DNA from: Impatiens glandulifera
Lineage: Eukaryota > Streptophyta > Magnoliopsida > Ericales > Balsaminaceae
Direction of reading: 5' to 3'
Assembly (NCBI RefSeq): GCF_907164915.1
Contig: NC_061868.1
Span: 48,421,689 to 48,485,688 of the forward strand
Length of the DNA stretch: 64,000 bases
The position numbers and the translations under genes were made by a program. Numbering within the stretch: position 1 is the first letter of the stretch; each line of letters begins with the position of its first letter. The notes below the pieces were generated by a model that had not been told where the DNA came from, ran no database searches, and saw nothing but the letters and a program-made list of their open reading frames with translations. Of the stretch, positions 1-9,754 are shown in pieces.

Positions 1-1088
1 AACGTGACAAATACTCAAAATTTAAACTCCAACTAAATTCTCCAATCAATTTAATACATATATAGTAAATTTATTAAAGCATAATAATTTTGTAAGAGCT
101 CTTAACCGTGATTGAAGAAGTGATATATGTAAATAAATAAATGATATATGGAATATTGTCATGAAATTAACGCCAGAAGAGCATGTCATGAAAATAAATA
201 TTTTTTTTTTTAAGGATACTAACTATTATATATAGCTGTTGGTCCAGTTAATTTTGGACATTAAATGTTTGGATTGGTTGTTTGAATTTTGTATACAAAT
301 GTGTCTCTTTTCTCTCCATTGATTTTCAACTTAAATTCCAGCCTTCCACGGCTCATATTTACAACTTTTATAGATATTTTTTTACTATGACTATTCGGTC
401 CTTTAGGAGGAATCAATTTTCTCTTATAATACTTTTAATGTCTAAGTTTTTTTAGTTATTAAATGTTACTTTTGTGTTGTCTAATTTAAAAATTAAATAT
501 ATGGATTATTATTATTTAAATAATTGTTCTCTTAACGAAAAATAATATTTTTTTGTATAAAATTGTATTAATTGTAGTTCAAGGGTTGGAACCTCCATTA
601 TTAATTAAAATATATTAATTTTATTTATATTGATGTGTTTCAATTAAAAAGAAAATATTTGATGATGAGAATCATTTAAGAGGCAAAAAAAGAGAAATGA
701 TAAAATAACTTACTAATTTGAATAAGTTATCAATTATCATTCTTTAATAAGTTTTTAATGAACTTACAAGAAATATATGGACTATAGTTGACTTTTTTTT
801 CTTTCTAAATAAACTTATATTTAATTTTGATTGGATCATTTATAATAATAATAGGTTTATTAGTCACAAATTTCACATGGAGGTTGATTTAATAATATTT
901 ACAAATATTTTTTAATTATATATATATATATAACAAGATATATTTCTCATCCATAATTTCACCTTTATTTTCTTTTAAGTTCACAACATTTTCTCTCTAA
1001 TTTATAAATCAGTCCTTGAATATATATATATATAAATTTATTTTTGTTAGGTTCAAAATTTTATTTTCAAATAGTCCAAGACCTTGTT

Positions 1089-1123
<35 letters not shown>

Positions 1124-1360
1124 AATTCAAACGAAATCAATTTTTCAATTAATCACTTCTCAACCATCATATCACTCATTTCATTAATAAAAATATTAAA
1201 ATACCCTCTATTTTAAATTATTATTTTTTATTTTATTTATATATATCCATACTCTTTAAATATTTTTACCAAAAATAATCATCACATTCTTAAAATTATC
1301 AACAATCATTATTTTTTTCTCTTTTTAAATTTAAAAAAAATCCCAAATCCAAACAAGACC
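1..1360. other. AT-rich intergenic DNA, no gene seen
   Basis: This stretch holds many stops in all frames, short A/T runs and a T run of about 30 bases near 1090-1118. The small open frame at 1016-1216 is low-complexity and has no recognisable domain. I see no gene here. Confidence 0.6.
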
Positions 1361-1535
1361 CAATATAGATATAAGTGGTTCTCCAGTTTTTGCATCATTT
1401 TATGCTGTTTAATTATTTCATTTTATATGGTAACAAAGTCCAATATAGATATAAGTGGTGTTCCAACATTTTATATATGGTAACAAAGTCCAATATAGAT
1501 AAGTGGTGCTCCAGTTTTTGCATCATTTTATGCAG
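1361..1535. repeat. Imperfect tandem triplication, ~70-bp unit
   Basis: Three copies of a unit starting with CAATATAGATA and AAGTGGT follow one another. The first and third share a GCTCCAGTTTTTGCATCA-type segment (the first reads TTCTCC), and the second is shorter. The array lies about 250 bp upstream of the TATA box of the first lipid-transfer-protein gene. The small open frame across it is a by-product of the repeat. Confidence 0.65.
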
Positions 1536-1783
1536 AGTGATTTTTTTTTCTGAACTTGTTTGGTTATATTTTGGACATTCGAGATTTTATATTATTTTTA
1601 TTCTAAGCTTAAACTACTATTGTTTATATCATATTTCATTACTTTACATAATTTTTATAAGCTTAAATAATTTTTTTAATATAAAGAATGTAGTCCGATC
1701 CTATATATAAGACTTCTGACTTTGTGTCATTTTCATTTTGTGGTATTCTTCAAATGATAATCATACATTAATTACTGGCTCAC

Positions 1784-1794
1784 CCTATAAATAG
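1784..1794 (+). promoter_or_regulatory. TATA box of first LTP gene
   Basis: CCTATAAATAG lies about 45 bp upstream of the ATG at 1837. This predicts a transcription start near 1815-1820 and a very short 5' leader. It is an inference from position and consensus. Confidence 0.6.
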
Positions 1795-1836
1795 AAACCA
1801 ATAAAATTAAGCAAATATTTCCATTCAAGGCAAGAA

Positions 1837-2352
1837 ATGGCGGTTGGAAGAAGACTGGCAGCAGTGGGGATATTGGTAATGGTATTGATGTTAATATTGG
1901 TGGAGGGTCAAGGGCCGACCCCGATCCAATGTTCCCAAGAGCAACAACAGGGCATGAGTTTGTGCAAGCGTGTTATATTTGGGCTCAGCCCATCACCCAA
2001 TTGTTGCGGAATTATAAGGGCGGGTCACTTTGAATGTGCATGTCCCGTCATCGATGCCAAGCTCGCGGCTCTTCTCAACGTCGATAATGCGTCCAAGCTC
2101 CTTCGTCAATGCGGCCGAGCCGTCCCCAACAACTTCAAATGTGGAAGTAAGACTAAATAAAATATTTGGTCTTTTATTTATTTATTTTTTAAAACTATTT
2201 AAATAAGAAGACTCATCCAATAATCCAACGTTCTTGAGTACGAGTTATTGTATTTTTATCATTTCCACAAATATTTGGTATTAATTTTATAAAAATGTTA
2301 CAATTTTTAAAAAATATTTTTATTGTTTGCTGCAGGTTTATACTTTCCATGA
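1837..2352 (+). CDS. Non-specific lipid-transfer-like protein, 8-Cys motif (copy 1)
   Basis: Predicted small secreted protein of 108 residues. Residues 1-25 form a hydrophobic signal peptide (LVMVLMLILVEG). The mature part carries the eight-cysteine pattern of the plant LTP / trypsin-alpha-amylase inhibitor superfamily: C-x10-C-x12-CC-x9-CxC-x22-C-x9-C. In the family these cysteines form four disulfides around a lipid-binding cavity, and the proteins act in the apoplast or cell wall. Two exons are called. Exon 1 is 1837-2146, and exon 2 (2336-2352) adds only the last residues and the stop; the donor GTAAGA and acceptor TGCAG are visible. Reading through the intron would end at 2160 instead. 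The paralogue at 6140 has the same cysteine spacing and the same intron position. The exact LTP subfamily and the ligand are not deducible. Confidence 0.85.
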
Positions 2353-2392
2353 TGATAAGTAAGTGATGGACAATATTAATCTAAATAAATAA

Positions 2393-2540
2393 ATAAGATG
2401 AATAATATCCACCAAGTATGTAAGAGTCGGCTTAAGAGACCAGAATGTCACGGATTCGATTTCATCTGAAAACGTTTTGAGTTTAAGCAGGTGTAATGTT
2501 AGCTCTCTTTAAAAAAAAAAAAAAACATAAGATGAATAAT
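2393..2540 (+). mobile_element. tRNA-derived SINE with 14-bp target duplication
   Basis: The insert spans 2407-2526 and is flanked by a perfect 14-bp direct repeat ATAAGATGAATAAT (2393-2406 and 2527-2540). It ends in a poly(A) tract of about 15. Inside are tRNA-like pol III promoter parts: a box-A-like TATGTAAGAGTCGG and a box-B-like GGATTCGATTTC about 33 bp apart. A related copy lies at 61328-61456. The insertion begins 54 bp after the stop of the first LTP gene, so it probably sits in or near its 3' UTR. Confidence 0.8.
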
Positions 2541-2951
2541 GTGGGTAAAGTTTTTTTTTAAGAATGATAAAATTATTAAATGTTAGTATAGATTGGAGTG
2601 TTATTTTTTAAACTGAATTCAAGAATAGATATGTATTTATAGGATATTTAGTTATCAAAATTTGAAGTTCAAAAGTTGGTTTGATATTGAGTTTTTTTAT
2701 ATCAAATTTTATTTTATTTTAATTATTAAATTATTTAATTTATCAATTAAAATATTTAAATATTAAAAAAAATTAAAAATATATATTATAATAATTTAAT
2801 TAATTAAAAATTCAAATATACTACTTTTTGTCTAACATTTAAAAAAATCTAAAAAACTTATTATAATATTTAAGTAACTAAATTATTTAGGTTAAATAAA
2901 ATATAAAATTATTAATAATTTTAATATAACATCCAATATAATAAAACAAGA
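2541..2951. other. AT-rich spacer before MULE relic
   Basis: Only A/T-rich sequence with poly-A and poly-T runs is seen. No terminal inverted repeat of the downstream transposase relic can be found here, so its 5' end appears to be lost. Confidence 0.5.
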
Positions 2952-5487
2952 ATATGAAGAGTTAGCTTCAATTGTCTATAATGCTACATGTGTGGACAAA
3001 CTAAGATATGACTTAGTGTTCAAGGTAAAGTATAATATGCTAATGATCAATTCTCCTCCTGCAACAATCATTGGAGATAGCGATGTGGCGTTCTATTTAC
3101 AAGAACTCTCGTCTTCACTGCCCAATCATCGCGCCCCTATGTGTCTCCTTAGTAGAGCAATACCTTCAACTCAACAAAGTGAAAGACCAGAAAATGACAT
3201 ATTTGAGCAGCAAGATATCTTACCAAGGCATCGAGATGTGTTTGAGCAGCAAGATGTATTCCCAAGTCAACAAGATGTATTCCCAAGCAACAAGATGTAT
3301 TGAGCAGCAGGATGTGTTAGCACAAGATGTATTCCCAAGTCAACAAGATGTATTCCTAAGGCAACAAGATGTATCTGAGCATGTGTTTGAGCAGCAGGAT
3401 GTGTTTGAGCAGCGAGATATATTTGAGCAGCAAGATGTTTTTGAGCAGAGAGATGTATGTGAGGAGCAAAATGTCTTCCCAAGTCAACCAAGCACTTCCC
3501 ATGTTAGGAATACATTCAGCCATACTGAGGGAACCAAGCACTACTTCTCATATGAACCACTCGAGATCGAAACTCCTGCTCCATTAATTGAAAATTCATT
3601 GGAAGTGGGTACGTTCTTTGATAACAAAAAAGAAATACAATTGAGGTTGCATAGACATGCGATGTCTAATCACTTTGTCCTTAAAGTGGTGAAGTCAACA
3701 AAAAATCTTTGGTTTGTAAAATGCATGGCTGAGAACTGCAAGTGGAAATTGCGTGCTATGAAAGGAAAATTCTCGGAGATGTTTGAGATCAGAAAATTTG
3801 TAAAAGAACACACATGCTCAATTTTGACGAGACAAGACAATGTGAGGCAAGCACCATCATGGGTAATTGCGGAGTGTATCAAACGTAAATACATGGACCA
3901 TCACCATGACCACATGCCTAAAAAAATAATGGAAGACATGCATACAAGTTATGGGTTAACTTTGACATATAATAAGGCTTGGAGGTCAAGGGAAAAGGCC
4001 TTAATGGCGGTGCGAGGAACTGTGGAGGATTCCTATGGTGAATTGCCATCCTACCTGTTCATGTTGCAGAAGAAGAACCCGGTACCATAACTGACATCCA
4101 GACGGATGAGGAAGGACACTTCAGGTATATGTTCATGTCTTTAGGGGTTTCAATTAGGGGTTTCATAGGATGTTGTCGTCCTGTATTGTGCATCGATGCC
4201 AGCTTCCTTAAGCATAAAGTTGGAGGTCAACTACTGGTTGCGATAGCATTGGATGCGAACGAGCAACTATATCCCGTTGCTTTTGGTGTCGTTGATTCAG
4301 AGAATAATAACTCTTGGACATATTTCATGCAACAACTAAGGTTGGCAATTGGATCAGTCCCGGATCTCGTCTTCATATCCGATAGACACCCAAGTATTGC
4401 CAACGCCTTGTCCGCGGTTTTCCCAGAAGCACATCACGGGGCATGCACATACCACATCAAAATGAATATAATGGCCAAATTTAAAACTGATAACTGTCAT
4501 GTTGAGTTTGATTTGGCTTCTCGTGCATACACCGAGACCACGTTTCAGAAGCATTTTGACAAGATCAGAACTAAAGACCCTAGGATTGCTCAATATTTGG
4601 AACAAATTGGAGTGGAGAGATGGAGTCGTGCTTTTTTCCCCGGTTCGCGATACAATCAAATGACAAGTAATTACGCTGAGAGTTTTAATAGTCAGTGCAG
4701 AGAAGCTAGGAAATATCCCATAACAACATTAGCTGACTATTTAAGATTCACAATACAAGATTGGTTTTATCATAGAAGAGAAAAATCATCCAACCACAAC
4801 GAACATTTATCTCCATATTATGAAAAGTTATTACGTGAGGAAGGTGAAAATGCTAGATTCTACAGTGTTTATCCACTTAATCGATTTCAGTTCCATGTGC
4901 ATGACGGTGAATTTGATTTTCAAGTTGACTTCAAGGGTCGAACATGTACTTGTAGGGTATTTGATGTATCCGGTCTTCTTCCTTGTACGCATGCCCTAGC
5001 TGCTGCCCGTTTCCGGAAATCGGTTCCATATGAGTTGTGCGCAAGGTTAGAGAATTTTTGTTCCATAAGTTATGTTCAATTTATGTTGTGTTGAATATAT
5101 GTTATGTTGAATTTATGTTATCACTGTATAATTTTGCAGGTTTTACTCAACTGAATCATGGTGCATGGCTTATGCGGAGACATGTTATCCAGTTTTTCAA
5201 CATAATGAAGCTTGGGACATTCCCGAACATATCAAGAAACGAGTCTGCCTAAAACCCCCGTGAAGATTAAGAAAGGACGACCAACAACAAAACGTAGATC
5301 ATCACAAGGTGAGGTTCGTAAAGAACGGAGACGGTGCGGCTCATGTGGCGGTCTAGGTCATAACAGAGCAACATGCTCAGCAGTGATGCCTGCACCATCT
5401 ACTGCAAGACCTTCACAATCAAGTGCCCAATCTACACAACCTTCACAATCATTTATTTTTAGTGATCGACTCCTAGAGCTAGTTTGA
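2952..5487 (+). pseudogene. Broken Mutator-like (MULE/MuDR) transposase, 5'-truncated
   Basis: This is a relic of a cut-and-paste transposase. It contains an N-terminal region with repeated DVFEQQ/DVFPSQQ units (about 3190-3480) and a MuDR-type DNA-binding region (FDNKKEIQLRLHRHA..., C-x5-C...C). The catalytic domain follows, with the DDE residues visible in CIDASFL, FISDRHPS and NYAESFN. Next come a SWIM zinc finger (CTCRVFDVSGLLPCTHA, CxC...CxH) and, after a probable intron (donor near 5046, acceptor near 5140), a zinc knuckle CGSCGGLGHNRATC. Frame changes are needed near 3290, near 4070-4090 and near 5250. The start codon region is missing relative to the copy at 30.0-31.3 kb. No inverted repeats are seen at its ends. 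It is non-functional as it stands and sits between the two LTP paralogues. Confidence 0.9.
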
Positions 5488-5965
5488 TATGCAATATTTT
5501 AGTATTTTTTTAAAACTATTATATCACCATCCTTATAACCGTGAATCTATTAGTTTATCAACTAAGATACTTTTATTTTAATTTTAATTACAAAAAATTT
5601 TAATAATTTAATAAACAAATGTCAAAGAATTAATATATTATTAAAAAATATCCTAAAAAGAGCAACTAGATGTCTTTATGTGAGTATTTAAAAATATTTT
5701 ATTCAAAACTCATATATTATATCATATTTTTTTAAAATTATCAATTTACTCAATTTATTAATCAAATACAAAAATATTTTTTAATTTATTTATATAAAAT
5801 TTAAATTTTAAACCAAAAAAATATATATAATTTAATCAATTAAAAGTTCAAATAATTACCTTTTCAAATAATTCAATAATATCTCAAACAAACATTAAAC
5901 CATCCCTATTTGTGTTTTCTACATGATCATTTTCTCTCAAATCATTTTCTCACTAATGTATACAA
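5488..5965. other. AT-rich spacer
   Basis: A/T-rich DNA between the transposase relic and the second LTP promoter. I see no gene or bounded repeat. Confidence 0.5.
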
Positions 5966-5967
5966 AC

Positions 5968-5980
5968 ATATATAAATAAA
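5968..5980 (+). promoter_or_regulatory. Probable TATA box of second LTP gene
   Basis: ATATATAAATAAA lies about 165 bp upstream of the ATG at 6140. It is a plausible TATA element, but the region is A/T-rich, so the call is tentative. Confidence 0.35.
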
Positions 5981-6139
5981 GACAAAGACTGAAACTTTCC
6001 CGGAAATTCATTCTTCATTATTATACATGTACATCACCTATTCCTTTAATTGTAATTTGTACCCATTTAAAATTTCAACATCAATATATGTTAAAATTTA
6101 TTAACATTTAAGCCGAGAGAAAGAAAGGGTAACGTGAAC

Positions 6140-6596
6140 ATGAGTGAGTTCAATGTGAGGTCATGGCCGGTATTGGTGATGCTTGTTGTGCTCATTGTGG
6201 TCGGCGGGTGGGAGGTGAAAGTATGTGGCGCCACGGGTCCCAGCCCGGGGCAGTGCCGGAGGCAGAGGAGAATGACGATAACCGCTTGCAAACCGGTGGT
6301 GTATGGGAAGGCACCGTCCGCGTATTGTTGCCACCGGGTGAGGGTGACCCATGTGGACTGTGTCTGTCCTGAGATATCACCGAAGCTGGCTGAGCTTATT
6401 GATGTAGACAAATTTGTGCACCTCATTGAAGGATGTGGAAGAAAGGTTCCTCATAACTATAAGTGTGGAAGTATGTGTCTTCATTCTCTCTAAATTTAAA
6501 AAAAATTGTTGTTATTTTTATGATCATGATTCATCCATTAAATTTTGACTAATTAAATATATTGGGATGATTTTTGCAGGTATCATTACTCCTTGA
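6140..6596 (+). CDS. Non-specific lipid-transfer-like protein, 8-Cys motif (copy 2)
   Basis: Secreted 8-cysteine protein of about 115 residues. The start chosen is the first ATG, at 6140; an open frame reaches a little further upstream without an ATG. Residues 1 to about 32 form a hydrophobic signal peptide (PVLVMLVVLIVVGG). The cysteine pattern C-x10-C-x12-CC-x9-CxC-x22-C-x9-C is identical to that of the gene at 1837. Exon 1 is 6140-6470. Exon 2 (6580-6596) encodes SIITP and the stop, with the intron in the same codon as in the paralogue. Expected role as for the family: apoplastic lipid binding. The mature core has more basic residues than copy 1 (RRQRRM, HRVRV), so the two have diverged in surface charge. 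No specific function can be assigned. Confidence 0.85.
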
Positions 6597-6862
6597 AGAT
6601 TGACCAATTAAGTCTGAATGCATATCAAAATATGGTTTTGGATTAATTGTAATAGTTTTTTTTGTGTTATTTATGCATGTGATTTTTAATATTATCTTGT
6701 ATGTTGAGGCTTGATGTTAAATGTGTCACTTTTGGAAGGTTAGTAATTAATTGATCTTTAATAATCTAAACTTTTCCTCCATAATAATCTTGTGATAATG
6801 AGAAACCCTAATAGGCTAATACCAACAAATGGAAGAAGAAGAAAAGAAATAAAAAAACTGGG

Positions 6863-6871
6863 AAAAAAAAA
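6863..6871 (-). terminator. Pol III terminator of tRNA-Trp
   Basis: A run of nine T (minus strand) starts directly after the tRNA 3' end, as expected for RNA polymerase III termination. Confidence 0.75.
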
Positions 6872-6943
6872 TGAACCTGACGTGAATCGAACACGCAACC
6901 TTCTGATCTGGAGTCAGACGCGCTACCATTGCGCCACAGATCC
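6872..6943 (-). tRNA. tRNA-Trp (anticodon CCA)
   Basis: The 72-nt minus-strand sequence folds into a full cloverleaf. The acceptor GGATCTG pairs with CAGGTTC, and the D arm contains GGCGCAATGGTAGCGC with internal box A. The anticodon stem TCTGA/TCAGA encloses loop CTCCAGA (anticodon CCA), and the T arm GCGTG-TTCGATT-CACGT carries box B. There is no intron. It reads tryptophan codons in cytosolic translation. Confidence 0.97.
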
Positions 6944-7559
6944 AATTGTTAACTTCTCTTATATTTTATAATCTATTTACAAGTGATAATTTTTACAATA
7001 TATCTTAATATTTTGTATAAATTAAGCAAATGTAGTTGTTTTAGAACTATATAAGTTTCCTTTCCTTGTCTCAAGTGCTATATATAGAGAGAGACATTTG
7101 ATAACAATTTCTTTGTATGAATCGATTGCCAATATAACAATTCCCTATCTCTACAATCAAAGTGCCGTCCATAACAATAGGTCAATACATGTGGTCACTT
7201 GGATATACAACGGTGTTATGATTTGAAATCTACCAAGAAAAAAAAAATTATTTGTCAAAAGACTTGCTATTTTCTTGTTATATATACTATTTTGAACTAT
7301 CTGTACGATAAGTTAGATAACTCATCAAGTAAAAGTGTATGTTGAGTTATATATATATTACTCCATATTAGAAATGGCTACCAATTCGAGTTAAGATTTA
7401 TTGGAACTTTTTAGGCAAGAATGGAGTTAGAATTAATGTTAGGGAGCTCAACATAATATAAGAAAAAAAAAATTAAGGGACTTTAATTTATTATAAGAGA
7501 ATAAAATAAAAATAAAAATGCATTTTATGAAGAATTGAACTCTATCTTAAAAGAACTCT

Positions 7560-7602
<43 letters not shown>

Positions 7603-8040
7603 TTTAAGCAATTTAAATATATATTTTAAAAGTTAATTGGGTTATGTTTAAATTTAGTACAACTCCTATATAGATTCATCCTATACCGAAAAAGTAATAT
7701 GAAATTGTTCGAGAATAAAACTTATTATTTAAGTTTGAAATTCAGAATTTAAAAAGATTCTCTCAAGTAGTTACACTTTAAATCTTTTTAATAATCTCAA
7801 AAGAAAGTAACACATAGTTGTGCTCAACATGATGTTTTGAATAATAATAGAATATAAAAACAAATAGTCACAAATTGACAAATAATTAATTATATTATCT
7901 AAATAAATTCACCCATTATTTACAAAATCATATTTGAATTGTAAAGGTGCCAAATATTATTCACATAAGAAAATTGGTGTATTATATAGGGTTTCAATTC
8001 TTGGTCTCAAACATTCAAACAAACAAGACTCTGATTATCG
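6944..8040. other. AT-rich intergenic DNA with (TA)n
   Basis: No gene is seen. A (TA)n microsatellite of about 35 bp lies near 7564-7600. The right end grades into the promoter of the VTT-domain gene. Confidence 0.5.
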
Positions 8041-8044
8041 TCTC

Positions 8045-8094
8045 CACGTGGTGAAAGTGAAGAAGCACGTGTCAGTTACTCCCAAGCGCACGTG
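8045..8094. promoter_or_regulatory. Cluster of three CACGTG G-boxes
   Basis: CACGTG occurs at 8045-8050, 8066-8071 and 8089-8094, that is at 21- and 23-bp steps, about 290-340 bp upstream of the ATG at 8387. G-boxes are known binding sites of plant bZIP and bHLH factors, including ABA and light regulators. Regulation of the downstream gene is inferred. Confidence 0.6.
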
Positions 8095-8386
8095 TAAGTT
8101 ATTCCCAAAAATAGGAGATAGCCAATGGCAAGCTCGAGGTGTCATTGAGTTTTCCCTGTTTCTGAATACACACAATTTTTTGTTCACCTAAAATCCATCC
8201 ATCCATCGGACCAAATTTACCTACATTTTTGCCATTTGAATTCACCCCCACCCGCGATCGTTGTCTCTCCTCTGTTCCTAGATTCTTCTCTTCTTCTACC
8301 TCCCGGCTTTCTCCTTTCTAGGGTTTCCACATTTCATCATCGTGCCATACATACATACATTCTATCTATCTCCCCAGTTGCCTACA

Positions 8387-9479
8387 ATGACGTATGATCC
8401 GAACGATGACGACTCTGCCGACTCCGTTCTCCCGGAGTTGAGCCTCCCTGTAAGCGGTAATCATCGAGATTATTTGAAACTCAGGCTATCCATGGAAGAA
8501 GATGGGGAAGAGGCCGACACGGCGGTCGCAGGAGGAGGCAGACAAGTTCACGATCTTGATGTTTGCATGACCCACCCCACCCAAAACAGGGCAATCTGTT
8601 TCCGCTGGTGGGTTATGGCCATATCTCTTGTCATCGTCGTGGCTATTCTAGCTGCTGTCATTTTCATTTGGATCGGACCCTTCTTCATGGACAAGGTTTT
8701 TCATCATTTTGTTTAAAAAAAATTCTATCTTGATGATAATGGTAATGATTTTGTTTTGTTACAGGAAATAATTCCATGGATGAATTGGGAGAGAACTGCA
8801 TTCAGCAAACCAATTCTAGCCCTTCTTCTGTTCGTTTCTGTTTCTCTTTTCCCAATCTTTCTTCTTCCATCTACACCCGCCATGTGGGTCGCCGGCATGT
8901 CGTTTGGTTATGGCCTCGGATTTCTCATCATCTTTTTCGGTGTCGTCATTGGTGTCTCTCTGCCCTTTTTCCTCGGTTCACTCTTCTACGGTAAAATTCA
9001 AGGTTGGATGGATAAATATCCCAAGAAAGCTTCAATGATTAGATTAGCCGGTGAAGGAGATTGGTTTCATCAATTTCAAGCCGTGATTCTAATCAGAATT
9101 TCTCCATTCCCATATCTTATTTACAATTATTGTGCGGTCGCAACAGATGTTAAGTACACACCTTACTTGTTAGGATCTCTTGTTGGAGTTGTGCCGGAAA
9201 TCTTCGTTGCCATTTATACGTAAGTTACCTAATTCCTTACCAATCAATGATGATCATTATGATGAATATTTTCATTTGATTTTTTTCAGGGGAATTCTGA
9301 TACGTTCTTTAGCTGCTGCTGCTTCACCTACACATGGCAGACATACTCTATCCTCGTCGGAAATCATTTTCAACATTCTTGGTTTCTGCGGGACTGTTGC
9401 GACTACAGTTGTAGTTACGGTTTATGCCAAGAGTCGGCTCAAGGCGTTACAGGAGGAAGAAGAGCTATTACTTAACTGA
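8387..9479 (+). CDS. VTT/SNARE-associated (DedA, TVP38/TMEM64-like) membrane protein
   Basis: Predicted polytopic membrane protein of 317 residues. Exons are 8387-8695, 8765-9219 and 9290-9479, all with GT-AG ends and a continuous frame. The start is the first ATG; the frame is open further upstream but without an ATG. The N-terminus (1 to ~75) is acidic and cytosolic-looking. A transmembrane segment ([20 protein letters not shown]) follows, then the VTT domain. That domain has hydrophobic segments near [20 protein letters not shown], the re-entrant-type region [25 protein letters not shown], and the [11 protein letters not shown] motif. A last helix near the C-terminus ends in an acidic tail (EEEELLLN). 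Family members act in endomembranes, some as lipid scramblases; the precise role of this plant member is not deducible. It is convergent with the ACS10-like gene. Confidence 0.9.
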
Positions 9480-9754
9480 TCATCATCATTGTGTTGAGTT
9501 GAAGATTAGATCAGATTGACAGGTTGAAGATTGTAAATTCATGCACAGAAGCAAAGCAATCATCAAATTCTCTAAGAGAAGTGAGGAGGAAACAGACAGC
9601 AGCTAACAGATAATCTTAAAAAGTTGCAGGTTTTCTCTCCTAAAGCATTACCTTGTCTGTAAAATATAACACGGGAGAGAGTCTAAAGAGAAGGTAAAAA
9701 GAATCAAAATATATTATATGCAGTAATAATAAATGATTCACACTTACTAATCAA

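Noticed and set aside
1375..1710. 111-codon open frame upstream of the first LTP gene
   Set aside because: It is a translation of the ~70-bp tandem repeat and flanking A/T-rich DNA and is rich in Tyr, Ile and Phe as expected by chance.
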